A DNA stretch of 60,494 nucleotides from assembly GCA_017458125.1 (NCBI GenBank), contig JAFTGB010000029.1:1-60494 (forward strand). Reading direction: 5' to 3'. Each line of letters opens with the position of its first letter. Position 1 is the stretch's first letter. Positions 17,466-25,434 of the stretch are shown here, piece by piece. A model generated the notes under the pieces. It did not search any database and was not told the DNA's origin. It worked only from the letters and a program-made list of their open reading frames with translations. The translations under genes were made by a program, and so were the position numbers. The DNA is from Prevotella sp. (GTDB lineage: Bacteria; Bacteroidota; Bacteroidia; Bacteroidales; Bacteroidaceae).

Positions 17466-17650
17466 ATCACAGGATAATATCAGTACCGTCATCTAAAAAC
17501 ATAAACGGCAGTGAGAAATAATATCAGCGACTGTGCGAAATAATATGTCTGACAGAGGTAAATAATATGCCCCGATTTACCTCTGCGGGGCATATTATTT
17601 ACCAAAACGGAATATAAAATTCGATGCCGACAGACATCAGATTCCAAAAC
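17466..17650. repeat. 22-bp phased degenerate repeat array A with switchable hairpin
   Basis: Units of the form GAAATAATATCAG start at about 17470, 17492, 17514, 17536 and 17558, exactly 22 bp apart. The array ends in an 18-bp perfect hairpin (17557-17574 with 17586-17603, GC core GCCCCG/CGGGGC). A competing 9-bp stem GAGGTAAAT/ATTTACCTC (17555-17563 with 17575-17583) would exclude the larger one. After the hairpin, inverted-sense units continue at roughly the same spacing to about 17650. No coding frame is visible. Confidence 0.75.
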
Positions 17651-17795
17651 AGGGGACATCAAATGTGATGTGAAGGTACATGGAGAACGGGGCCCCGTGA
17701 TCCTAACTTCTAATCAGCAGCAGAGAGCTTGGTCACTTCGATGCGATGGGAGCGCCATGCAATAAGGCTGGGTGTGTTGTGCGGAAATGCCTTAA

Positions 17796-17915
17796 GTGCC
17801 GTTCTAAAACATTGAAAGTGCCGTCCGAAAGTTAAAACAGCGTCAGTGTTTGTTAAAACTACGTCGATGTTTACAAAAACAATGGCGGCGTTTACAAAAA
17901 CACCGCCATTGTTTT
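17796..17915. repeat. 21-22-bp phased degenerate repeat array B with terminal hairpin
   Basis: Five units beginning GTGCCGT or similar start at 17796, 17818, 17840, 17861 and 17882, with the later ones sharing GTTTACAAAAACA. The last unit closes into a 13-bp perfect hairpin, AAAACAATGGCGG (17876-17888) with CCGCCATTGTTTT (17903-17915), followed by a T-rich stretch, so it may also terminate transcription from the peptide gene. Confidence 0.7.
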
Positions 17916-18011
17916 ATGTTTTTCTTTGTCTTCAGCAGGGTCGTTGCTTCTAAATTTGGCGATTCACATAAATATTCCACCAAAAGGAGTGATTTTCCCA
18001 GATTTTATGTT

Positions 18012-18019
18012 TACCTTTG
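18012..18019 (+). promoter_or_regulatory. -7 box of the nucleotidyltransferase gene
   Basis: TACCTTTG lies 17 bases before the ATG at 18036. No good TTTG is seen at the -33 distance, so the promoter is incomplete or needs an activator. Confidence 0.45.
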
Positions 18020-18035
18020 CTGAGGAATTTAGGTC

Positions 18036-19190
18036 ATGGCAAAAGATATTCAGTCATTTCTTAGTCAGCGGGATCGCAGCCTGCTGTCGCTGCTGAGTTA
18101 TTCGCTCGGCCAGGATGTCGTCCTCTCTCGCTTTACTGCCGAGGAGTGGCAGCGGCTGTTCGAGGATGCCACTCGTCACTCGCTGGTGGGCGTGCTCTTC
18201 GAGGGCATCAAGAGGTTGCAGAAGGAGGACCGCACGCTGTGTCCGCCACTGCCGCTGATGCTGCGGTGGGCGGGTGATGCCGAGAACATCAGTCAGTTGA
18301 ACGGAGTGTTCAATGCCGAGGCGGCACGCCTCACCCGCCTGTTTGAGGGCGAGGGACACACCACGGCCATCCTGAAGGGGCAGGCTAATGCCAAGCTCTA
18401 TCCCAATCCGTGCAGTCGTCAGGCTGGCGACATTGACATCTATGTCTCTGGGGGTAAGGAGCGTGTGATGGCCACGCTGCAGCAGTTAGGCATGGCCGAC
18501 GGCACCATCGACGTGGGCTACCACCACTTCGCTCTGCCGCACAATGCGCAGGGCATCGAAGTGGAGGTGCATTTCCTGCCCTCGTCAGGGCATAACCATG
18601 CGGCATGCAACGAGCGGCTGCAACAGTACCTTGACGCAGAGCTGATACGCGGGCTGACGCTTACCGACGAGGGGTTCCGCATTCCGTCAATATGCTTTGC
18701 GCTGACCATGCAGCTGGCACATATCCGCCACCACCTGCGCCATGAGGGTGTGGGACTGCGCCAACTGACAGACTACTGGCTGCTGCTGCGCCACAGCACG
18801 GACGAAGAGCGTCGCGATGTGGCGGGCAGGCTGAAGGAACAGGGATTGTACACCGTGGCAAGGGCGCTGATGTGGGTCATCGGCGCGGTCTTTGGCGAGC
18901 ACGATAGTCTGCTGCCCGTGCCTCCTGCTAGCAGAAAGGGCCGCTGGCTGTTGGGCAAGGTGCTGCAGACAGGGAACTTTGGGAAGCACGACCGCAAGAA
19001 GCAGCAGGTGCTGTGGCGCGAGGTGCTACGTCAGAAAGTGGAGTTGCTGCCGTTAGTATGGTTCGAACCTGAATTCGCGCCGACATTGGCTGCCGAGGAG
19101 TGGCGCTACTGGCTGTGCATCGTCCGCAAGCTGCCTGAGCGCATCCGCTACCGCTCGCTGTCGCTCCGCGACCATCGCGAGGCATGGTAA
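18036..19190 (+). CDS. nucleotidyltransferase family protein (PF14907-like)
   Basis: A 384-aa protein with the layout of the 'uncharacterised nucleotidyltransferase' family. The key segment is TTAILKGQANAKLYPNP followed by RQAGDIDIYVSGG (about 108-140), where the GD(I)D pair would bind metal and the KG..A segment the nucleotide. A second acidic strand, GIEVEVHFLP, follows near 175. The helical C-terminal half has LAHIRHHLRHEGVGLRQLTDYWLLL. The substrate is unknown. In Bacteroidales and elsewhere such genes often accompany peptide-modification clusters; here the only candidate partner is the 65-aa peptide upstream. The start at 18036 follows GAGGAA. It converges on the M16 peptidase gene. Confidence 0.85.
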   Translation: MAKDIQSFLSQRDRSLLSLLSYSLGQDVVLSRFTAEEWQRLFEDATRHSLVGVLFEGIKRLQKEDRTLCPPLPLMLRWAGDAENISQLNGVFNAEAARLTRLFEGEGHTTAILKGQANAKLYPNPCSRQAGDIDIYVSGGKERVMATLQQLGMADGTIDVGYHHFALPHNAQGIEVEVHFLPSSGHNHAACNERLQQYLDAELIRGLTLTDEGFRIPSICFALTMQLAHIRHHLRHEGVGLRQLTDYWLLLRHSTDEERRDVAGRLKEQGLYTVARALMWVIGAVFGEHDSLLPVPPASRKGRWLLGKVLQTGNFGKHDRKKQQVLWREVLRQKVELLPLVWFEPEFAPTLAAEEWRYWLCIVRKLPERIRYRSLSLRDHREAW

Positions 19191-19213
19191 AGTCAGGTAA
19201 CTGAAGTGTATAA

Positions 19214-19255
19214 AATAAGTTGACGCTTTTGAACTTCTAAAAGCGTCAACTTATT
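19214..19255. terminator. 17-bp bidirectional terminator
   Basis: 19214-19230 and 19239-19255 form a perfect 17-bp stem with an 8-nt loop, and A/T runs fall at the base on either strand. It sits between the convergent nucleotidyltransferase and M16 peptidase genes. Confidence 0.85.
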
Positions 19256-19277
19256 CAGTATATGTCAGACTTTCTGA

Positions 19278-22100
19278 TTACTTGGTTTCGGGCAGCATGA
19301 TGATTTCTGCGTGGTTGCCGCTCTTGAGCAACTGGTTCAGGAAGTCACGCACGCTGTCAGTGGTCAGGGCCTCTACGGTCTTCTTGTAGTCGGTGTACAT
19401 ATCCAGTCCGTAGTCCTTGAAGGTGGTGATGGTGTTGATCCAGTAGCCGTTGGTCTTGGCATCGACGTCAATCTGCTTGAGCATGTACTCCTTAGCCTTC
19501 TGCAGCTGGTCGGCATCGACGCTCTTGGCCATGTTCTGAATGCCCTCGTGAATCAGGCGGACGGCAATCTCCTGCTTGTCGGGGTTCATCGGACAGTAAG
19601 CCTGCAGCTGGACTTTCGGTTGGTGGGTGCTCACGTTGAAGCCACCGAAGGCACCACATGAATAGGCTGCGCTCTCGTCCTCGCGGATGGTCTTCAGGTA
19701 GATCATCGAGAGAATCTGTCCCACGGCATCAATCTTGACGCTGTTCTCCAGCGTGTAAGGCATGTCGGCATACCACATCTCGTAGGCAGTAGCCTTGGGC
19801 GACTCGGTCTTCATCTTGAAGTTGTTGACGACCTCACCCTGGGCCAGTGTCAGGATCTCATCGAAGTCCTCGGCCTTCTCATTGGTAGCAGGCAGCGAAG
19901 CCACATACTGCTCGATGAGCGGACGGAGCGTAGCCTCGTCGAAGTTGCCACAGAAGACGAAGGTGAACTGTCCGGCATTCTTGAAGCGGTCCTTGGCCAT
20001 CTCTAAGATGCGGTCGTAGTTGATGTCCTTCAGGTCCTTGACGTCAATCTGTGCAAAGCGCGGATTGTGGGCATAAAGCGTGGCAGCCAGTGAGTCGCTG
20101 AACACCATGTCAGGCGACAGGCTCTTGTTCTTCAGTGCCATGTCGAGCTGTGTCATCAGGTTCTGGAACTGCTTCTCGTCCTTGTTGATGGCGGTAAAGT
20201 AGAGATACTGCATCTGCATCATCGTCTCCAAGTCCTTCGGTGTCGAGTGGGCGGTGATGTACTGTCGTGTGTTGCCCATCGTAGCGTCGGCATTACACTC
20301 CTTGCCTGCCAGTGCCTTCTGGAGCTCTGTGCTGGAGAAATTGCCGATACCGCTCATGCCGATAGCCTGGTCGAAGACCTTCAGGTTGGCAAAGTCGGCA
20401 GCGCCAAACTTCGACTTACCACCCTTGGCGAAAGCCTGCATCTGTACCTCGTCGTCCTTGAAGTCAGTCTTCTTCAGGATGACGGTAGCACCATTGGAGA
20501 GTGTCAGCTCCTTGTAGCCGAAGGTCTTGTTCTCGGTCTCAGAGACAATCTTGCCGGCCTTGAGCTGTGTCACGTCCACGAGGGGTTCGTCCTTGACGTT
20601 GTCCACGTAGGCTTCGATCTTCTCTGCACGGGCAGCAGCAATGGCAGCAGCCATATCCTTCTCGGTGAAGTAGGCTTTGCCCTCCTTCTCCTGAGCCATC
20701 TCAAACACCACGAGGTTGCTGTCAGTGACGCTGATGAGCTCGGGCAGCATCTGGTTGATGGCCTGCACGGGGATGTTGGGCACAATCATCTGCATGGTCT
20801 GGTACAGGTTGTCCAATGGCGGGATAGGCTCGTTGGTCAGATAGTTGTCGCGGTAGGCATCACCGAACTCGTCGTTCTTGCGCTTGTCGCGGTTGGTGTA
20901 GCGCTTCTCCAGTCCACTCAGATAGTCGGCCTGGGCACGGGCATACTCCGTAGCGGTAAAGCCGAACTCACGCACACGGCGAGCCTCGCGGTACAGGGTC
21001 TGCAGCGTCTCCATGTCCTTACCCTCCTTGGGGTAGCCTACCAGCTCAAAGCAGTCCTTGGTCTTCGACAGTAGGTACTGTCCGTCGTCAGCCATAGCCT
21101 GGAAGAAGGGGCACGACTCCTCCTGTGCCATCTCCGACAGGCGCTGGCCTATCATTTGAGAGATAACGCTGATGGCATAGTCCTGAATGAGATAGCCCAT
21201 GTTCGCCTTGTCTTCAGGAGGCGTAGCGTCGTGCTTCATCATCACGGCCACCTGGCTCATCTGCTGTTCCTTGTCCTTCTCGAAGATGTAGATGGCCTCC
21301 TTGTTGTCAGGCACGAGCTCTGCCACCACCTTTGCAGCATTCGGATCGACCTTGATGCCGCCAAACAGCTCCTTGACCTTTGCCTCGATGTGGTCGACGT
21401 CAACGTCGCCAACGACGATGATGGCCTGGTTGTCCGGGCGATACCACTTCTGATAGTAGGCACGCAGGGTTTGGGGCCTGAAGCTGTCGATAACCGACAT
21501 CAGACCGATGGGCAGGCGCTCACCGTACTTGGAACCAGGATACATCTTCGGCAGAGCACGCTGTATCATGCGCATGCCGGGACCTTCGCCGAGGCGCCAC
21601 TCGTTGTGCACCACGTCGCGCTCCTTGTCAATCTCCTCAGGCTCTAACAGCAGGCCGTTCGACCAGTCCTTGAGGATGAGCAGACAGGAGTCGAGGGCGG
21701 TGGCGCGCTTGGCAGGCACGTTGCAGACACGGTAGACAGTCTGGTCTATCGAGGTGTAGGCGTTCAGGTCGCTGCCGAACTCAACGCCCAAGGAGCGGGT
21801 GAACTCGATGATGCCGTTGCCCTTGAAGTGCTCGGAGCCGTTGAAGGCCATGTGCTCCAGGAAGTGGGCCAGTCCGCGCTGCGAGTCGTCCTCGTTGATG
21901 GAGCCGACGCGCTGGGCGATGTAGAAGTTAGCCACATGTTCGGGATATCCGTTTTGGCGGATGTAATAGGTCAGTCCGTTGTCTAACTTGCCGATGCGCA
22001 CGGCGGGGTCAACGGGGATGGGTGGCATCTGCATCTGTGCCACCACGGCTGTGGTGCCAAACAGCATCATCGCAGCCAGGAAAGTGTTTCTTAGTTTCAT
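19278..22100 (-). CDS. M16 family zinc metalloprotease, exported
   Basis: A 940-aa insulinase-type peptidase with signal peptide MKLRNTFLAAMMLFGTTAVVA. The inverted zinc motif HFLEH is at residues 79-83 in LAHFLEHMAFNGSEHF, and the third ligand should be in the NEWRLGEGPG region about 75 residues on. Length and two-half organisation (second half from about 500, without the zinc motif) are normal for the fused clamshell form. It probably degrades peptides in the periplasm. It follows the TonB receptor gene with a 76-base gap containing a hairpin and is the last gene of the Na/Pi-TonB-M16 run. Confidence 0.94.
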   Translation of the reverse strand: MKLRNTFLAAMMLFGTTAVVAQMQMPPIPVDPAVRIGKLDNGLTYYIRQNGYPEHVANFYIAQRVGSINEDDSQRGLAHFLEHMAFNGSEHFKGNGIIEFTRSLGVEFGSDLNAYTSIDQTVYRVCNVPAKRATALDSCLLILKDWSNGLLLEPEEIDKERDVVHNEWRLGEGPGMRMIQRALPKMYPGSKYGERLPIGLMSVIDSFRPQTLRAYYQKWYRPDNQAIIVVGDVDVDHIEAKVKELFGGIKVDPNAAKVVAELVPDNKEAIYIFEKDKEQQMSQVAVMMKHDATPPEDKANMGYLIQDYAISVISQMIGQRLSEMAQEESCPFFQAMADDGQYLLSKTKDCFELVGYPKEGKDMETLQTLYREARRVREFGFTATEYARAQADYLSGLEKRYTNRDKRKNDEFGDAYRDNYLTNEPIPPLDNLYQTMQMIVPNIPVQAINQMLPELISVTDSNLVVFEMAQEKEGKAYFTEKDMAAAIAAARAEKIEAYVDNVKDEPLVDVTQLKAGKIVSETENKTFGYKELTLSNGATVILKKTDFKDDEVQMQAFAKGGKSKFGAADFANLKVFDQAIGMSGIGNFSSTELQKALAGKECNADATMGNTRQYITAHSTPKDLETMMQMQYLYFTAINKDEKQFQNLMTQLDMALKNKSLSPDMVFSDSLAATLYAHNPRFAQIDVKDLKDINYDRILEMAKDRFKNAGQFTFVFCGNFDEATLRPLIEQYVASLPATNEKAEDFDEILTLAQGEVVNNFKMKTESPKATAYEMWYADMPYTLENSVKIDAVGQILSMIYLKTIREDESAAYSCGAFGGFNVSTHQPKVQLQAYCPMNPDKQEIAVRLIHEGIQNMAKSVDADQLQKAKEYMLKQIDVDAKTNGYWINTITTFKDYGLDMYTDYKKTVEALTTDSVRDFLNQLLKSGNHAEIIMLPETK

Positions 22101-22116
22101 ATTCTGTGTGTTTTAA

Positions 22117-22142
22117 GTGGCACTCCTTTTGAGGAGTGCCAC
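22117..22142 (-). terminator. hairpin between TonB receptor and M16 genes
   Basis: An 11-bp perfect stem (22117-22127 with 22132-22142) with a 4-nt loop. On the minus strand it is followed by AATT-rich sequence but no long U run. It may attenuate read-through from the receptor to the peptidase. Confidence 0.5.
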
Positions 22143-22176
22143 CTTATTAATATATACGCGCGTAAGAGGGTACTGA

Positions 22177-25100
22177 TTAGTTGAAATAATACTTCACACC
22201 AATCTGCAGACGCCAGCACTGGCCGTAGCTGTGGTTGTAGTCCCACGTTGACTTCCAGTAGGAGCCGTCGGTATTGGTGGCCATGCGGTAGACGGGAACA
22301 TTGTTCTCCTTGCTGGCCACGCTGAGCAGACGGATGACGTTGTTGCTCATGCCCGGGCAATACTTGGCTACGCCCCACTTGGAGTTGAGCAGGTTGCCGA
22401 TGTTCTCGATGTTGGCAATGAGCTGCAGCTTGTGGCGCGTGTTGCCAATCTTGAGGTCGAAGTCGTGGGCGTACTTGAAGTCGAAGGTGTGCACCCAGGG
22501 AGAGCGTGCGGAGTAGGCCTCAGCATACTCGCCCTTATGGTTCTTCAGGTAGTCGTCCTGCTCGACAAAGTTCCAGAAGGCGATGCGGTCGTCGTCGGAG
22601 ACGAACTTGATTTCGCTGTCGTCGCGAGGGATATACATCAGGTCGTAGGACAGTCCGTCGCCGTTGAGGTCGTTGCTGTAGCAGTAGCTCCAGCCCGAGG
22701 GCGAGTAGCCGTTATAGTAGAGCGAGAAGTGCTCCTTGCCGTACTTGTAGCTGACGTTGGCAATGACGCGGTCCGGGGTGACGTAGCCGGAGGGGCGCAC
22801 GTCGGTGATGTTCGGGCCGTTGACGGTGTGCAGAAACTGCCATGCTGCCGAGGCGTTGGAGCCGGGCATGCCGGTGACCTCCTTGTTGACGGTGTGGGTA
22901 TAGGCAGCCATGACGTGCAGGTCCTTGATGGGCTCGGCGTTCAGCTGCACACTGGCAGTGATGCCATAGCCCTTGCTGTTGTTGGTCAGCACGCAGACGT
23001 TCTGGTACTGTGTGTAGTAGTTCCAGTCGGCCTTCTTAGTGGGATAGACATAGCGGTTGTCGGCTCCCTGGAAGCGCTGCCACGTCTCGTCGGGGTTCTT
23101 CTGGTTCCAGTTGTCCAAGTTGACGGCATTGATGTGCTTGGTATACATGAACTCACCGGTAATCGTCAGAGGGAAGGGAACAGGCACCTGATAGTCGACG
23201 GCCAACGATGTCTTCCACTCCTGCGGCATCTTGAAGTCACGGTCGACGCCGGCCACTGCCGAGGGGATGATGCCACTGGGGTCCATGCTGTAGGGTGCGC
23301 CCAACTTCTCGCGGATGCCGTCGGTGGTCGTGGTCAGCCCGCCGGCGAAGTTAGCCAGGCGCTCGTCGCCGGAACGGGCGATGACGAGGTTCTGTATCAT
23401 ACCCGAGTTGGTGGGCATGTTGGTGAAGAACACCAAGGGCAGACGGCCGACGAAGATGCCCGTACCACCACGCACCTTGAGCGAGCGGTCGCCAAAGACA
23501 TCCCAGGCGAAGCCTATGCGCGGCGAAATCTGGATGTGCGTCTTGGGCCATGTGCCCACGTCGAGGTGACGGCCGCCGAAGTCGAGGTCGTAAAGTGCCT
23601 GATTGAAGATGAGGTCGCTCTTGTTGAACGTAATGTTGTCGAAGCGGATGCCGCCGGTGAGCTTCAGGTTGTCCAGCACGTTCCACTCGTCCTGCAGGTA
23701 GAGTCCCATCTGGTTGAAGCGCACCTTGGCACGCGGACTGGTCTCGCCGTCGTAGCCGTAGGCCAGTGCCACGCCGGTGGGCGCGGCACCGTCCATGAAG
23801 TCCTGCATGGAGGCATAGCGGTAGTAGCCGGTGCCCTGACGCATGTAGCTGTTGTAGGCCACCTGATGCTCGAAGTTCAGACCGGCCGTCAACTTGTGTG
23901 CACCAAGATAGTAGGTGAAGTTGTCGTTGATGGTCAGAATTTTGTTCTGCACGCGGTTGTTATAGGTGAACAGTTCGTAACCCAACGTCATGTAGGGGTC
24001 GCCATCCTTGAAGATATCAATCATGGGGAAGAGGCTGGAGTTGGTGCCGCGCGGGTCGTCGATGTTGGAGTAGGTGACTAACAGCTGGTTGCTGATGTTG
24101 TTGCCGAAACGGCTGTTGAGGTCAGCCGAGAAAGTGGTCACCTTGTTCTCAAGCGAGTAGAACGAGTTGGCGAAGGCCATCGAGTTGATGCTGATGCAGG
24201 CCGAGGTCAGGCCACCCACGTCACGCGACGAAGCGCTGGGCGTGAGCCACTTCTCGTTGTTGGTGTGGTTGAAGCGCAGAGCCAGATGGTGGTTGTTGGT
24301 GATGTTCCAGTCCAGACGGGCCAGATACTTGTTGTTGGTGATACCGCCAGGATAGACATCGGCAGAACCGGTGTCGTAGCCGTACTTGTCCTTGACAAAG
24401 TTGGAAATCGTCTCCATGTCGCTCAGCAACGTGCGCGACGTGTAGGTCTTGCTGTCAGGGCCGTCACCCGTCCTGTCGGGGTGCCAGAAGGTGGGCACGT
24501 TCTCCGACTTGGTGCGCTCGTAGTTGGCGAAGAAGAAGAGCTTGTCCTTGATGATGGGGCCGCCGAGGGTGAAGCCGAAGGTCTTCTGCTCGTCGGGGTT
24601 TGGCTCCGAGTTCTGCACGCCGTCCACACGGTTGCCGTGCAGGTCCTCGCTGGTGTAATAGAAATATGCCGTACCCTTGAAGGTGTTGGTACCCGACTTG
24701 GTGACGGCATTGATGCCACCACCCACGAAGTTGGACTGGCGCACGTCGAAGGGCGACACCACAATCTGCACCTCGTCGATGGCGTCCATGGAGACGGGCA
24801 TGCCGCCGCCGGGCAGGTCGCTGCTGAGTCCGAAGTTGTTGTTCAGGTTGGCACCGTCCAACGTGAAGTTCGAGGAGCGGCCACTGCTGCCGGCAAAGCT
24901 GTTGTTGCCGCCGTAGTAGGGCGAGAGCTTGGCAATGTCGCCAATGCCACGGCCGATGGTGGGGATGTCCTGAATGGTGCGGTTGTTGATGTTGGTGGTG
25001 GCACCGGTCTTCTCAGCGGTGAACTTCGAGGCCTTTCCGCTAACCACCACCTCTGTAAGCTCGGTGCTGTTCTCGCTGAGCCATACGTTCAGCTCGTAGG

Positions 25101-25401
25101 TCTCGGCCAGTTCCAGCTCTATGTCACGGAAGGTCTTGGTCTCGTAGCCGATGTAGCTGACGATGACGGTGTACGGTCCGCCGTTGCGCATACCTTGGAT
25201 GGTGAAGCGCCCGCTGGTGTTTGTCACGGCATTGTACTTGGTGCCGGAAGGCTCATGAACTGCCTGAATGGTGGCGCCGATGACCTCCTCCTTGGAGTCC
25301 TCCATGGTGACTTTACCGCTCAGGGCCGAGGTTGTGACCTGTGCCACAGTCGTCGCCGTGAACATCAGCACGATGGTTAAAAACAATAATAGTCTTTTCA
25401 T
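22177..25401 (-). CDS. TonB-dependent outer-membrane receptor, Oar-like, with carboxypeptidase-regulatory-like domain
   Basis: A 1074-aa receptor. After the signal peptide (MKRLLLFLTIVLMFTATTVAQ) comes a carboxypeptidase-regulatory-like beta domain (SGKVTMEDSKEEVIGATIQAV, about 25-110), the plug (NNRTIQDIPTIGRGIGDIAKL ... SNFTLDGANLNNNFG), and a barrel ending in the aromatic strand LQIGVKYYFN. The size and the VTKSGTNTFKGTAYFYY segment fit the Oar/OmpA-related group that handles proteins or peptides rather than the SusC group, and no SusD gene is adjacent. The ATG at 25401 is preferred over an upstream GTG (25431), which would remove the normal signal peptide start. It lies 33 bases after the Na/Pi cotransporter stop and upstream of an M16 peptidase. 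Confidence 0.92.
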   Translation of the reverse strand: MKRLLLFLTIVLMFTATTVAQVTTSALSGKVTMEDSKEEVIGATIQAVHEPSGTKYNAVTNTSGRFTIQGMRNGGPYTVIVSYIGYETKTFRDIELELAETYELNVWLSENSTELTEVVVSGKASKFTAEKTGATTNINNRTIQDIPTIGRGIGDIAKLSPYYGGNNSFAGSSGRSSNFTLDGANLNNNFGLSSDLPGGGMPVSMDAIDEVQIVVSPFDVRQSNFVGGGINAVTKSGTNTFKGTAYFYYTSEDLHGNRVDGVQNSEPNPDEQKTFGFTLGGPIIKDKLFFFANYERTKSENVPTFWHPDRTGDGPDSKTYTSRTLLSDMETISNFVKDKYGYDTGSADVYPGGITNNKYLARLDWNITNNHHLALRFNHTNNEKWLTPSASSRDVGGLTSACISINSMAFANSFYSLENKVTTFSADLNSRFGNNISNQLLVTYSNIDDPRGTNSSLFPMIDIFKDGDPYMTLGYELFTYNNRVQNKILTINDNFTYYLGAHKLTAGLNFEHQVAYNSYMRQGTGYYRYASMQDFMDGAAPTGVALAYGYDGETSPRAKVRFNQMGLYLQDEWNVLDNLKLTGGIRFDNITFNKSDLIFNQALYDLDFGGRHLDVGTWPKTHIQISPRIGFAWDVFGDRSLKVRGGTGIFVGRLPLVFFTNMPTNSGMIQNLVIARSGDERLANFAGGLTTTTDGIREKLGAPYSMDPSGIIPSAVAGVDRDFKMPQEWKTSLAVDYQVPVPFPLTITGEFMYTKHINAVNLDNWNQKNPDETWQRFQGADNRYVYPTKKADWNYYTQYQNVCVLTNNSKGYGITASVQLNAEPIKDLHVMAAYTHTVNKEVTGMPGSNASAAWQFLHTVNGPNITDVRPSGYVTPDRVIANVSYKYGKEHFSLYYNGYSPSGWSYCYSNDLNGDGLSYDLMYIPRDDSEIKFVSDDDRIAFWNFVEQDDYLKNHKGEYAEAYSARSPWVHTFDFKYAHDFDLKIGNTRHKLQLIANIENIGNLLNSKWGVAKYCPGMSNNVIRLLSVASKENNVPVYRMATNTDGSYWKSTWDYNHSYGQCWRLQIGVKYYFN

Positions 25402-25434
25402 ATTCTGTAAATGTTTTTTAATGATTGTCACGTC

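Noticed and set aside
17466-17650. CRISPR array
   Set aside because: The spacing is regular, but repeats are degenerate and continuous with no conserved repeat/unique spacer division, and no cas genes are present.
22432-24081. 549-codon open frame antisense to the TonB receptor
   Set aside because: Val/Gly-rich mirror of the receptor gene, without a recognisable motif or ribosome site.
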